In this document: positions 33,795 to 42,588 of the stretch, piece after piece
Numbering within the stretch: position 1 is the stretch's first letter
Layout: every line of letters begins with the position of its first letter
Assembly: GCA_035559815.1 (NCBI GenBank)
Contig: DATMAT010000029.1
Coordinates: 66,485-116,522 of the forward strand
Origin: Thermodesulfobacteriota bacterium
GTDB taxonomy: Bacteria > Desulfobacterota_D > UBA1144 > Nemesobacterales > CSP1-2
Length of the DNA: 50,038 bases
Direction: 5' to 3'
The notes under the pieces: model-generated
Told to the model about the DNA's origin: nothing
Databases searched by the model: none
The model's input: the letters and a program-made list of their open reading frames with translations, nothing else
Made by a program: the position numbers and the translations under genes

Positions 33795-34162
33795 CTGTCC
33801 CGTTTTTCCCATCACAGAAGATAAACTCCTTTACCTTTACTTGTCGTATTCATCAGGTTAGGCAAATTAAGATATGAGATTCTTTTGATTCATGTTAATT
33901 AAGCTGCGTTACCATTTCACCGGTTCTATGTTTGTTATGCTATTTTAAAAAGACGACCAGAAAGCTGTTTTGCGACGTTTAAAGTCTTTGACAGCGTTTT
34001 ACAAGGTGTTTATTAGAGGTAGAATAAATAATCCGTGAAGATATGATATGGTTTATGGAGTGACATAAACATTTAAAGTTCAGAGAAAAGACTGACACCC
34101 ACTACCTATAAAATGATGCTAAGAATCGGGTTAAGTGGGAGACTTGGGAGGTTAAATACACG
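33795..34162. other. Spacer with a decayed sulfotransferase start
   Basis: No intact gene in 368 bases. Apart from the sulfotransferase remnant at 33961-34045, only A+T-rich sequence is seen, with GGGAGG (34147-34152) forming the ribosome-binding site for the next gene. Confidence 0.45.
33961..34045 (-). pseudogene. Remnant of sulfotransferase 5' end
   Basis: This stretch aligns with 32654-32737, the first codons and upstream region of the sulfotransferase at 31881-32690. Read on the minus strand it gives KTLSKTLNVAKQL against KMAPMALNVAKQV; the ATG has become ACG. The match continues about 45 bases upstream of the start (GAGGTA..AT, AGATATG). The coding part stops after a few more codons, so it is a relic of duplication or recombination. 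Confidence 0.55.
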
Positions 34163-35404
34163 GTGAATAAAGATGAGATTCTAGAAATTTTAAAGGAGCA
34201 CCCAAGCTGGTATCAGAAAATCCGTCTACCCTTTGGTCTGGATACCCCGGGGCGAGATCGTTCTCAAATTGCAAATCAAATATTCCCTCCCAATCTTAAT
34301 GGGGCCAGTGTCCTGGACATCGGTTGTGCTGAAGGTTATTTCTCCTTCGCTGCTAAGGAAAGGAATGCTGGAAGGGTTGTGGGAGTAGATATTGACGGGG
34401 ATCGCTTGGCCACAGCGATTAGGTTGAGCCGGGTTTTGGGTATGGATATAGAGTTTCTGAAGCGTAGTGTTCTAGATGTTAGTGAGCTAGGAATGTTCGA
34501 TTATGTTTTATGCCTCAATATACTTCATCATGTTACAGACCCCATAAATATCATTCAAAAGTTAGTCAATATGACCAGGAAAAAGCTTGTCCTGGAGATT
34601 GGGGATATAGGGTTAAAGAGCCCGGATATAGGTCGATTGAGAGCTAATAAGGCACTCCTCGGATGGTGGGGACCTTTATTAAAGTCGTTGCCATCTGCGC
34701 TTCAACCGTCAATTCTGGTGGTTAACTCCCGGGGCAGGTTCTTGATGACGCGTAAGTGGATCGAACATTTCTTTCAAAATCAACATTGTGATGTAGAGAG
34801 ACTTGAATTTATAGATTCAGACCGCCCGAATCGGTACTTGGCCGTAGTTTCCAGAAGGAACCTCACTGCCTTACGGTTTGTCTCTGGACCGTCGAGTATC
34901 GGCAAGAGTGAATTTGTGCGAAGACTCAAGTCTGGGGACTTGGAGGTCAGTCAACTATTGGACTTGAACATGCAGGATGGCTGGCAGGTAATGACTGCCT
35001 TGGATTTGCAGAAGAGCCCGGGTGTAGAAGTGAACAAACTTGCATTGGAATACAATATATGTAGACCCATATTACGTAGGTATAGAGACTATGAGTTTGA
35101 CCCGGCGCTAACCATAGAGCGGGTTGCGGATAAAAAGACTGCCTATATTTTAGTCTGTCCGCCTGATTACCTTGTTTCGCGGGTTAAAGAGGTTCTGAAT
35201 AGCTATTGGCTTCCTATGCGTAGACACAAGCGCAGGGCCGAACGCCTGATTTTCGAATACTCGCAGCCGGGTAGGCTGCGCAAGCTCTATGATAGTTGGA
35301 TTTCGTATTGTAAGGCACATGGGTTTGAGGTTAGATATATTGATGTTAGTTCGCGCAAGGCAAAGGCAATTACAGAAGAACTGGCTCTGAAGTTGGTTAG
35401 TTAG
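34163..35404 (+). CDS. SAM methyltransferase fused to a P-loop domain
   Basis: The 413-residue protein begins with GTG at 34163, preceded by GGGAGG at a good distance. Residues 20-230 are a class I methyltransferase: SWYQKIRLPFG, motif I LDIGCAEGYF (51-60), VVGVDIDGD (72-80), CLNILHHVTDP (118-127), similar to CmoB/TylF-like O-methyltransferases. After this, FVSGPSSIGKSEF (239-251) is a Walker A motif (G-x4-G-K-S), starting a ~170-residue domain with VLVCPP-like strand (AYILVCPPDYL), which suggests a small kinase or sulfotransferase-like P-loop fold. I do not recognise this domain pair. Context suggests modification of a glycan. Confidence 0.7.
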   Translation: MNKDEILEILKEHPSWYQKIRLPFGLDTPGRDRSQIANQIFPPNLNGASVLDIGCAEGYFSFAAKERNAGRVVGVDIDGDRLATAIRLSRVLGMDIEFLKRSVLDVSELGMFDYVLCLNILHHVTDPINIIQKLVNMTRKKLVLEIGDIGLKSPDIGRLRANKALLGWWGPLLKSLPSALQPSILVVNSRGRFLMTRKWIEHFFQNQHCDVERLEFIDSDRPNRYLAVVSRRNLTALRFVSGPSSIGKSEFVRRLKSGDLEVSQLLDLNMQDGWQVMTALDLQKSPGVEVNKLALEYNICRPILRRYRDYEFDPALTIERVADKKTAYILVCPPDYLVSRVKEVLNSYWLPMRRHKRRAERLIFEYSQPGRLRKLYDSWISYCKAHGFEVRYIDVSSRKAKAITEELALKLVS

Positions 35405-35423
35405 TTCCATAAAAGCCATAAAT

Positions 35424-36800
35424 TCAAACCGGAGGCATAGAGGCTCGGGCTTTTGAAATTCTCTCCTTTTCCTTTCTTATGGAGAACTTAAGACCAATAA
35501 AAGAGGCTAACGCCTTCACTATAGCGTATCCTAAAAAGGCGAAAGCCGCTCCGATATACGAGAAACTGGGAACGAGGAGAAATAACAATACGATATACGA
35601 GGTTGTCGAAGCTGCTCCTATGAGTGTTCGAAGCCCCGGTCTCCCAAAAGCGAGTAGCGCCGGGTTTACCCAGAAGGTTAGATGCGTTAATAGGACGGCC
35701 AAAGTAACGATTCTGAGTGGATTTGAAGCAGGAAGATATTCTTTTCCAAATATGAGAGTTATAATCGGGTCCGAAAATATCAGGATTACTATGGCCACTG
35801 GAATTGTGAATCGCATAAGGTTTTTCGTTGAATATTTGAGAAGTTTTTTGAAATCCTTCAACGCATTTAAGCTCGAAATCCTTACAAGCTCTGGATATAT
35901 AGCCTCATAAAGAGGGCCCATAATACGGGTCATTAACTTTACAAAAGACTTTGCAATCTTGTAATAGGCTGCTCCTTCTTTTCCCGAATAATACCCCAAG
36001 ACCAAAATACCCAGAAAATTGTCGTTTGCCATCTTAAGCGTCGCCGCAAGACTGGTGTTTCCCAAAAACCAGGCAATCCCTTTCCATTGGTCTCTGACCA
36101 GGCTTAAATCCGACCTCCACCATCCGGTGAGCTGGTTCTCTCCCAGGGTTTTTGAGACGACCCAAATCCCGATAGAGAAGTCCAAAAAGCTCGCTACTAC
36201 ATACGAAAAAAGAACCCCATTTATACCCATTCCCAGGTATAGCAACAGAGAAACCAAGACAAGGTTAAAAAGGGATATAAACGAAGACACAAAAGCAATC
36301 CGTTTGAACTTATCGAACACCCTAAGTATTGCGTCAGAGGTTGAGTTAGCCGTCTTTATCAGGAGGCTCAGTGAATAAGCCCATATAAGGGTGTAGGCCT
36401 GAGGGGAGTGAATGACGTAAGAGCTGGCCATCTTGGCAGTAAGAATAGCTATGATAAAGGCCAAGATCCCACTCGATATGTCGATGATATAAGAGAGCTT
36501 TATCATAGAGAGGGTCTTTCCTTTCTCTCCTTTGGCCCAAAAGGTGCCTATATACTTTGTTGCGGTTTCCCAAACCTTGAAATCAAAAAAGTTATTCAAA
36601 ATTTCTACATAGGCTGTGACCAAGGCTAGAAGTCCATAGTCGTCTACCCCTAGCATTCTTGCTATAATCACCGTCTGGAGAGCGGAGAAGGCGCCGGCGA
36701 TTGTTTTCCCCCCGAAAAGCCAGGAGGCGTTACGAAATAGCCGATTTCTTATCGTCTTTTCACCCTTGTGAGCGGCTTGATCCATCGGATGGTTTGACAT
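35424..36800 (-). CDS. Wzx-type polysaccharide flippase
   Basis: A 458-residue protein with 12-14 hydrophobic segments and the polysaccharide-synthase N-terminus ASWLFGGKTIAGAFSALQTV followed by ARMLGVDDYGLLAL, typical of the Wzx/RfbX branch of the MOP flippase superfamily. It moves lipid-linked oligosaccharide units across the inner membrane for Wzy-type polymerisation. No Wzy polymerase is recognised in the window. It follows the GT4 gene by 29 bases, and a decayed second copy follows the other GT4 gene (40620-40858). Confidence 0.88.
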   Translation of the reverse strand: MSNHPMDQAAHKGEKTIRNRLFRNASWLFGGKTIAGAFSALQTVIIARMLGVDDYGLLALVTAYVEILNNFFDFKVWETATKYIGTFWAKGEKGKTLSMIKLSYIIDISSGILAFIIAILTAKMASSYVIHSPQAYTLIWAYSLSLLIKTANSTSDAILRVFDKFKRIAFVSSFISLFNLVLVSLLLYLGMGINGVLFSYVVASFLDFSIGIWVVSKTLGENQLTGWWRSDLSLVRDQWKGIAWFLGNTSLAATLKMANDNFLGILVLGYYSGKEGAAYYKIAKSFVKLMTRIMGPLYEAIYPELVRISSLNALKDFKKLLKYSTKNLMRFTIPVAIVILIFSDPIITLIFGKEYLPASNPLRIVTLAVLLTHLTFWVNPALLAFGRPGLRTLIGAASTTSYIVLLFLLVPSFSYIGAAFAFLGYAIVKALASFIGLKFSIRKEKERISKARASMPPV

Positions 36801-36829
36801 GAAGGCGTAGATTGTGAGCCTTATAAAGG

Positions 36830-38035
36830 CTAAGTAAAATCCCTTCCTAAGGCATCTTTTGAGGGGACACCGTTAAGATCCTCTAAAACCCTCAGTAATT
36901 CATTCATCATAATATCTTCAGTATAAAAATTTTGAACTCTTTGCTTTCCCTTTTTCCCGAAAGCCAGGGCCTTATCCTCGTTTTTAAGTAGGTCCAAAAT
37001 AGCGGTTCTGATCTCATCCGCATTATCGGGATTCACCAAGTAACCGCTTTTGCCATCCTCCACTACTTCAAGGGAGCCAAAATTCGCCCCGGCTATGATG
37101 GGCTTTCCCCTGGCTGCGGCCTCTAACAGAGCGTTAGGAAGCCCCTCTATCTTTCCACCAATAGGTCTGTTAAGCATCGTGAAAACATCACAAATGTCGT
37201 AGAAATGGATTATATCGTCGTGCGGAATTTCACCGGTGAATATTACCTTGTCTGTTAACCCGAGCTTTTTCACCAGGGTTACAAGCGTTCCTTTGTAATC
37301 CCCGTCCCCTACGATCAAATATTTTATCTTTGGGAACTCATTTATTATTCGGGAAAGCGCATTTATGACCGAGTCCTGTCCCTTTCTCCTTACAACCCTT
37401 GCCACTGTTAGAATCACCTTCTCTCCTTTTTGAATTCCGAACTTTTCTTTGAGCTTGTGAAGGACTTCAACTCTAGGCGGTTCAGAAAGAAATCTTTTTT
37501 CCACTCCGCTGCCTATGACCACTACGTTTTCCATAGAAATTTGAGCTCGTTCGAGGACTTCTTTGACGGTATGGCTGTGGCATATAATTCTTGTTGCACT
37601 TGAGTACATTCTCTTGATCATGAATATTAGGGGAATTAACCAGAACTCTCTGAATGAATAGGATAGAAAATCCGGTCTGGCGGTTGCCCTTACCATGTAC
37701 TTAAATGGGAATAATGGGAACATTCCCCCTATAATCTGTGTCTCCTTATGGATGAAAAACACTATATTGGGGTGATACCAAAGGAGAACCGCCGTTAAAT
37801 AAAAGAACCCCAATACATACTTCAAAAGTGGCCCCCGGTTTTTTCCTATAAATGGTATCCGTATGACCTTAAGGCCATTTTTTTTATCTAATTCCTTTTC
37901 ATCCGAAGTGTAACTTGGGGCAAGAACTATAACTTCTTTTCCCGCTTCCTGAAGCCCCCTTGCCATGTTCAGGCATTGGGTTTGCATGCCACCCTCGGAG
38001 GGGGGAAACCGGTGAGTGTATATCAGCACCCTCAT
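36830..38035 (-). CDS. Family 4 glycosyltransferase
   Basis: A 401-residue GT-B enzyme: N-terminal MRVLIYTHRFPPSEGGMQTQ (Gly-rich acceptor loop), C-terminal ILTVARVVRRKGQD, VGDGDYKGTL and the donor-binding E-x7-E motif EGLPNALLEAAARGKP. It adds a sugar from a nucleotide donor to a lipid-linked intermediate in the cytoplasm. It is a close paralogue of the gene at 40855-42072: the N-termini and the segment ALLEA(A/S)ARGKP(I/V)IAGAN match almost word for word. Its start overlaps the stop of a possible 48-codon gene (ATGA). It is co-directional with wzx. Confidence 0.9.
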   Translation of the reverse strand: MRVLIYTHRFPPSEGGMQTQCLNMARGLQEAGKEVIVLAPSYTSDEKELDKKNGLKVIRIPFIGKNRGPLLKYVLGFFYLTAVLLWYHPNIVFFIHKETQIIGGMFPLFPFKYMVRATARPDFLSYSFREFWLIPLIFMIKRMYSSATRIICHSHTVKEVLERAQISMENVVVIGSGVEKRFLSEPPRVEVLHKLKEKFGIQKGEKVILTVARVVRRKGQDSVINALSRIINEFPKIKYLIVGDGDYKGTLVTLVKKLGLTDKVIFTGEIPHDDIIHFYDICDVFTMLNRPIGGKIEGLPNALLEAAARGKPIIAGANFGSLEVVEDGKSGYLVNPDNADEIRTAILDLLKNEDKALAFGKKGKQRVQNFYTEDIMMNELLRVLEDLNGVPSKDALGRDFT

Positions 38036-38178
38036 GCCTGAATTCCCTCTGGTATTCTCTTACTCCCTTCCGGCGAGCGAGTCTTGATATCAAGGACAAC
38101 ATCGGTCGAGGCTTCGTTATCCAGTTTTCCGCTCTCTTTGTTCTCTATTGGTGGACTTACCGCGTACGTGGTTCTCAT
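38032..38178 (-). CDS. Possible 48-residue protein overlapping the GT4 start
   Basis: An ATG frame of 48 codons begins MRTTYAVSPPIENKESG and ends KRIPEGIQA, its TGA sharing bases with the ATG of the glycosyltransferase (ATGA), the typical arrangement for translational coupling. The product is polar and unrecognised. No Shine-Dalgarno is visible, but TATATTATATAC lies about 10 bases upstream, so a leaderless message is possible. It could equally be an untranslated leader. Confidence 0.35.
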   Translation of the reverse strand: MRTTYAVSPPIENKESGKLDNEASTDVVLDIKTRSPEGSKRIPEGIQA

Positions 38179-38208
38179 TGCTTTAAGTATATAATATACC
38201 CATTATAA

Positions 38209-38376
38209 TAATCCACTGACAAAGCAAGGTGGTAAGAAGGTTTAGGAAAGGTCTTTTGTCTAGGGCTGAAGCTTTTGACATTAAAATGTTCTTATGGTAA
38301 AAACTACAATAATTTTCATGAAATAGGGTACTTATCAAATTATTGATTCCAACCCCTTTCAAATTTAAGGTTCATC
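38209..38376. other. A+T-rich spacer between divergent genes
   Basis: Nothing recognisable besides A+T-rich DNA; it should hold the promoters for the minus-strand GT4/wzx pair and the plus-strand glycosyltransferase. Confidence 0.3.
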
Positions 38377-39480
38377 ATGAATAAATTACGCGTAATGTAC
38401 ATTCTCAGGGATTTTCCTCAGTTATCTCACACTTATGAAAAAAATGAAATTGAGGCGGTAAAAGATGAATGCGATATTAGGATAATCGCCATGAAAAGAC
38501 CTAATATCTCTTATAAGAACCATGTTCCGTTTTCTTACATATCTAACCTCGGGATGATACGTGAAGCCATAGAGGAATTCCGCCCCCATGTTCTCCACAG
38601 CCACTATCTTGACCAAACCCACATCTTGGCCAAGCTTTCTTCGCAGACCAACGTCCCCTTTACTATAAGGGCGCATTCATTCGATACTATATGGCCAGGG
38701 AAGAAATCGTCTTTATTCGATTACATCCGATTGCCTGGAAGGGATTTCATTCCTCACGTTATTCGCAAAGGAATGCCCTCAATAAATGATGATCTATGTC
38801 TGGGTATACTTTCCTTCCCTTTTACCCGACCAACGCTTGAAAGAGCGGGCATTCGCAGTGAAAAAATATATGACTGTTATCCGGTAGTAAATTACCGACT
38901 TTTTCATGATCGTTCCCCTAATGGTCAGGCAATTATGAATACAGGTGCATGCATTCCCAAGAAAAAGATGGAAGACTTCATCCGGCTCGCTACCTTGGTG
39001 CCGAATATGGAATTCAACTTATATGCAATCGGTTACAAATTGGGGAAGATTAGTCGGTTGAACAAATCGGTAGGGAGTCCGGTGAATATTATTCCACCGA
39101 TTGAACCGGAAGATATGCCGCGTGAATATAAGAAGCATAGATGGTTGGTCTATACGGCTTCCCACAAGTTAAAGACCGTCGGCTGGCCGATGGCGGTCGC
39201 TGAAGCACAGGCATCTGGCGTGGGTGTGTGCATGCCGAATTTACGCCCCGACTTAAGAGAGTATGTGGGGGATGCTGGCTTCCTGTATAACTCGATCAGC
39301 GAGGTGGTGGACATTATTTCTAGACCATTTCCCGAGGAAAAGCGTCAGATTGGGTTCGAACACGCCAGGAAATCCGATATATTTGAGCATAAAGTAATAC
39401 TTACTAGCCTTTGGCGGAAGGCGATTACATCCAATTATAATGGGAAAAATCTTATGGAGAAGGTTAGTGGCAACACCTGA
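38377..39480 (+). CDS. Glycosyltransferase, GT-B fold (GT4-like)
   Basis: A 367-residue protein starting RVMYILRDFPQLSHTYEKNE, with LHSHYLDQTHILAKL and FTIRAHSFD in the N-terminal domain and the family-4-like donor site VAEAQASGVGVCMPNLRPDL in the C-terminal domain, with a Glu in the expected place (AVAEAQASG). It is shorter and more diverged than the two GT4 paralogues. It probably adds one residue of the surface glycan. It runs in the plus direction with the frameshifted sulfotransferase downstream (39700). Confidence 0.75.
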   Translation: MNKLRVMYILRDFPQLSHTYEKNEIEAVKDECDIRIIAMKRPNISYKNHVPFSYISNLGMIREAIEEFRPHVLHSHYLDQTHILAKLSSQTNVPFTIRAHSFDTIWPGKKSSLFDYIRLPGRDFIPHVIRKGMPSINDDLCLGILSFPFTRPTLERAGIRSEKIYDCYPVVNYRLFHDRSPNGQAIMNTGACIPKKKMEDFIRLATLVPNMEFNLYAIGYKLGKISRLNKSVGSPVNIIPPIEPEDMPREYKKHRWLVYTASHKLKTVGWPMAVAEAQASGVGVCMPNLRPDLREYVGDAGFLYNSISEVVDIISRPFPEEKRQIGFEHARKSDIFEHKVILTSLWRKAITSNYNGKNLMEKVSGNT

Positions 39481-39699
39481 GCCGGCGGCTTGGACCACAT
39501 TCTATATATTAGTGATTCCGCAGATCTTATTTTGGTCATGTAGTTAAGCAATTATACCGAAGCCAAAGCCCTGTGCACGAGTCTAAGGGTGTTATTGTAA
39601 ACAATGTTGACAAAAGTCCCATTGGAAAAAGAATAGAGCCATAGGTGGGCGCTCATCACGCTTTAAAATTTACCAATTATTTTAAGGGGTTATAGATAC

Positions 39700-40568
39700 A
39701 TGAAGCCATATCCTCCGATTATAATAATAGGGATGAGTCGTTCTGGTACCACTTTGCTGGTAGAGATGCTGGAGCAATTAGGTCTCTTTGCCGGCAATAA
39801 GAAAACCAGGAATAATGAGGCTCTTTTTTTTTACAATTAAATAGCTGGCTTCTAGCGCAGTGCAGCGGGGGTTTGGAAAATCCGGGCTCGATCAAATATC
39901 TTCTTAGGGATCAAGAGGCTAGAGCATTATTTGCTGATTTTATTAGTTTCATAATGAAAACTCCAAGGGCAATTTCGTTCCTGGGCTTGATTAAATATTT
40001 ACATTATCGAACTCCAGTCAATCTGGATAGGCCATGGGGCTGGAAAGATCCCCGCAACACTTATACCTTGCCTTTATGGTTGGATATATTCCCTGATGCT
40101 AAGGTGATTCACATATGTCGGCATGGGGTAGATGTAGTAAATAGCTTAATGATGAGGCGCAAAAGGGGTCTCTTCCGTTTAAAAGATAGGCACCCAAGTT
40201 TAAAACGTCTCTATTGGCTCTATTTAATGTTGAAGTTTGTGCCCAAGCCCCGTCTCTTCGTTGATTTGAGGTGTGACTCTCTTGAGGAGGGGCTGTCGAT
40301 GTGGGAAGAATACATCGAAGAAGCTAGAGCCCACTTGAACGGTCTAAAAGATAGAGCTATTGAGGTTAAATATGAGGATCTTTTGGCTGAGCCTGCCAGA
40401 TTACTGAGGTCCATATCGGACTTTTGTGGACTCCGGGCCACGGATAAAGATATTCAAATGGTGGCGAGTAAGGTGAGACCGGACCGTGCTTATGCTTACC
40501 GGTGTGATCCAGAGCTAGAGGCTTTCACAGCTCGTGTGGCTCTACGTTTGAGGGCGCATGGTTACTAG
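39700..40568 (+). pseudogene. Sulfotransferase gene split by a frameshift in a run of nine T
   Basis: ATG at 39700, with AAGGGG upstream, starts KPYPPIIIIGMSRSGTTLLV, the PAPS loop of a sulfotransferase, but the frame ends at TAA 39838-39840. The +1-shifted frame continues without a stop to 40568 with WGWKDPRNTYTLPLW, VIHICRHGVDVVNSLM (3'-phosphate site) and a normal C-terminus. The break is at T9 (39824-39832): one more T, or two fewer, would give an intact ~289-residue protein (EALFFLQLNSWLL across the join). Possible causes: sequencing or assembly error, real mutation, phase variation, or transcriptional slippage on the T-run. The downstream part alone (from TTG 39873) lacks the PAPS loop and would be inactive. 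Confidence 0.75.
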
Positions 40569-40619
40569 GATACGGAAGATTAAATCACAAACTCCAAATA
40601 TCCGTTCGGATTTTTGTCT

Positions 40620-40858
40620 TTCTTGCACTTTATCAAAATGTTTCCATGTACTTGGCAGCAGTTTCTTAATACTCTAAAATCAAAGAATTGATTTTAGTAT
40701 GTCTACGTAAGCTTAGATGTCCATAATCCCTTAGCCCGAGCATTCTGACTAGAACTATACCGCTTATAAAGCTGAAAAATACTGGAGGCGTTTTTTCTGC
40801 AAAAAGCCAAGGAGGATTGGAAAAGGGACTTTTTTAAAATTGTTTTTGCCTTGTTCAT
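40620..40858 (-). pseudogene. Decayed wzx flippase, N-terminal fragment
   Basis: Read on the minus strand from ATG 40858, which overlaps the stop of the GT4 gene (ATGA), it encodes MNKAKTILKKSLFQSS, then after a frameshift WLFAEKTPPVFFSFISG and VLVRMLGLRDYGHLSL, then another shift to AYVDILKSI, and finally ETAAKYMETF. The intact Wzx at 35424-36800 has SWLFGGKTIAGAFSA, ARMLGVDDYGLLAL, AYVEILNNF and ETATKYIGTF in the same order. At least three frame changes and a stop make it non-functional, and everything after residue ~75 is missing. Confidence 0.75.
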
Positions 40859-42072
40859 TTGAATGAATCTAAGGCCGGAGTAGTTTGCTTTTTAGTGGAG
40901 TCGTTCAGAATTTTAACGTAATTATTAATCATTATCTCCTCTGTAAAAATTTGCCTTATCATCTGTTTGCCATTCTCTCCCATAGTTCGAGCTTTTTTCT
41001 CATTTTCAAGCAAATCTAGAATAACACCTGCAATCTCCTCAATATCTTCTGGATTCACTAGGAACCCGGTTATTCCGTGCTTTACCGCCTCTTTTGAACC
41101 TCCGTTTGCCCCGGCTATAACTGGCTTTCCTCTTGCACTTGCCTCAAGCAACGCGTTTGGCAGTCCCTCTACTTTGTCATTCCAGAATCTGTTTGGCATT
41201 ATAAATATGTCACATAAGTCATAGAAATTTATTGTTTCTTCATGAGGAACGCCTCCTGTGAAAATCACATTGTCACTTATTTTCATTTTCTTGGCCAGCC
41301 TTTTAAAATTTCCCTTATATTTTCCTTCTCCAACTACAATGTACTTGACCCGTGAATATCTGCTTAGCACCTTTGGAAGCGCTCTAATAACCGTATCTTG
41401 CCCTTTCCTGGGGAGAATCCTTGCTACGGTAAGCAGGATTTTATCTTCTTTACCTATACCTAGTTTTTTCCTTAATTCTTCTATCTTTTTTCTGTTCGGT
41501 TCCCGATGAATCATATATTTTTCGACGCCATTATATATAACTGTAATCTTATCCCGAGGAATATCGATTTTTTCTAGTAATTCTTTTGTAAAATGACTTG
41601 CAGCTGCTATAAGTAATGCTTTTTTGTAAAGCCGAAGCATCGGTAATTGTAGAAGCTTTTTTCTTACTTGGTTGCCCAAAAAATGTGTTGTTACTCCAGA
41701 GCCTGCAACTCTTACTATGGGTTTAAATGGAAATGTGGGTAATAATCCTCCTACCACTTCCGCTTCCTCTGATATAAAAAGCACGATATCTGGTTTCTCT
41801 CTAAAAACAGTTAGAGCAAAAAATGTCCATCCCAGAAGGTACCCTACGAGGGTACCGGGGTATCGTAGTCTCTTTATTTTTCTGAGCAGAGGAATTCGTA
41901 TGATTTTACACTTTAGAATCTTATCTATTTCTCCGTCTTTAGACGAATAGCTTGGTGCAAGGACCACGGTTTTTATCCCCGCTTGCGAGATTCCCTTCAC
42001 CAGTTTGTAACTTGCTGTAGCCAGCCCTCCCAAAAAAGGAGGAAATTCGTGAGTATATATGAGGACCCTCAT
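40855..42072 (-). CDS. Family 4 glycosyltransferase, paralogue of 36830-38035
   Basis: A 405-residue GT-B enzyme: MRVLIYTHEFPPFLGGLATA, LAPSYSSKDGEIDK, ILTVARILPRKGQDTVI, VGEGKYKGNF and EGLPNALLEASARGKPVIAG (E-x7-E). The sequence follows the other GT4 gene closely along its whole length. It is richer in Lys and in A/T third positions than the housekeeping genes. A decayed wzx follows with an ATGA overlap, so this was once a second GT4-wzx unit. Probable role: addition of a sugar to the surface glycan. Confidence 0.9.
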   Translation of the reverse strand: MRVLIYTHEFPPFLGGLATASYKLVKGISQAGIKTVVLAPSYSSKDGEIDKILKCKIIRIPLLRKIKRLRYPGTLVGYLLGWTFFALTVFREKPDIVLFISEEAEVVGGLLPTFPFKPIVRVAGSGVTTHFLGNQVRKKLLQLPMLRLYKKALLIAAASHFTKELLEKIDIPRDKITVIYNGVEKYMIHREPNRKKIEELRKKLGIGKEDKILLTVARILPRKGQDTVIRALPKVLSRYSRVKYIVVGEGKYKGNFKRLAKKMKISDNVIFTGGVPHEETINFYDLCDIFIMPNRFWNDKVEGLPNALLEASARGKPVIAGANGGSKEAVKHGITGFLVNPEDIEEIAGVILDLLENEKKARTMGENGKQMIRQIFTEEIMINNYVKILNDSTKKQTTPALDSFK

Positions 42073-42259
42073 CGGTTAAATAATTGTTATTTTACTTTTG
42101 ATAAAGAATCATTACTGAATGTTTGTTAGGTATTGAAGATTGTTTTATTTTACACTATATTGTGTTTTATGCTATGTTTGGACTGCCATATCGATTTCAT
42201 GTTGTTTTAATCTTGAGTTTTTAATCTGCTGATCAAGCTATGAAATTTTAGGTGAGGAA

Positions 42260-42502
42260 ATGAATGGTCTTTCATCAGAGCTGCTTAAATTTCTCTGTAC
42301 CGGCGTAGGGCAAGGACACACCAACACGGACAAACTCACGAGACAGATGCTCCTGGCGAACCCGGATGGGGATTATAATCGGACCAAGGTGGAGGTGGTA
42401 GAGGCGCTTAGGGAGCTCGAAGAAAGCGGTCAAATTCAGATTGTCACGGTGGGGTGGGAATTAGGGCAGGAATTTCTATATATCTGCACAAATAGATTGT
42501 AA
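42260..42502 (+). CDS. Small protein of unknown function, possible winged helix
   Basis: An 80-residue protein with AGGTGAGG just before the ATG. The pattern (ELLKFLCTGVGQGHTNTDKL, then VEVVEALRELEESGQIQIV, then a beta-like end) resembles a small winged-helix fold, in which the central helix and the hairpin would bind DNA. I do not recognise a family. It is the first of three small plus-strand genes ahead of the LysM hydrolase. Confidence 0.6.
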   Translation: MNGLSSELLKFLCTGVGQGHTNTDKLTRQMLLANPDGDYNRTKVEVVEALRELEESGQIQIVTVGWELGQEFLYICTNRL

Positions 42503-42588
42503 AGAATGTCTTAGTTTGTCGAACAAGGGTGGGGTGAAGTTGCTTCTTTATGGTTTGAAGGAATCAAGTAAAAAGGAGGGAGAATAGA

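Noticed and set aside
41838-41856. GGTACCCT-ACG-AGGGTACC palindrome inside the GT4 gene
   Set aside because: It encodes ordinary family residues (YPGTLVGY), lacks GTAG/CTAC ends and is found once, so chance is likely.
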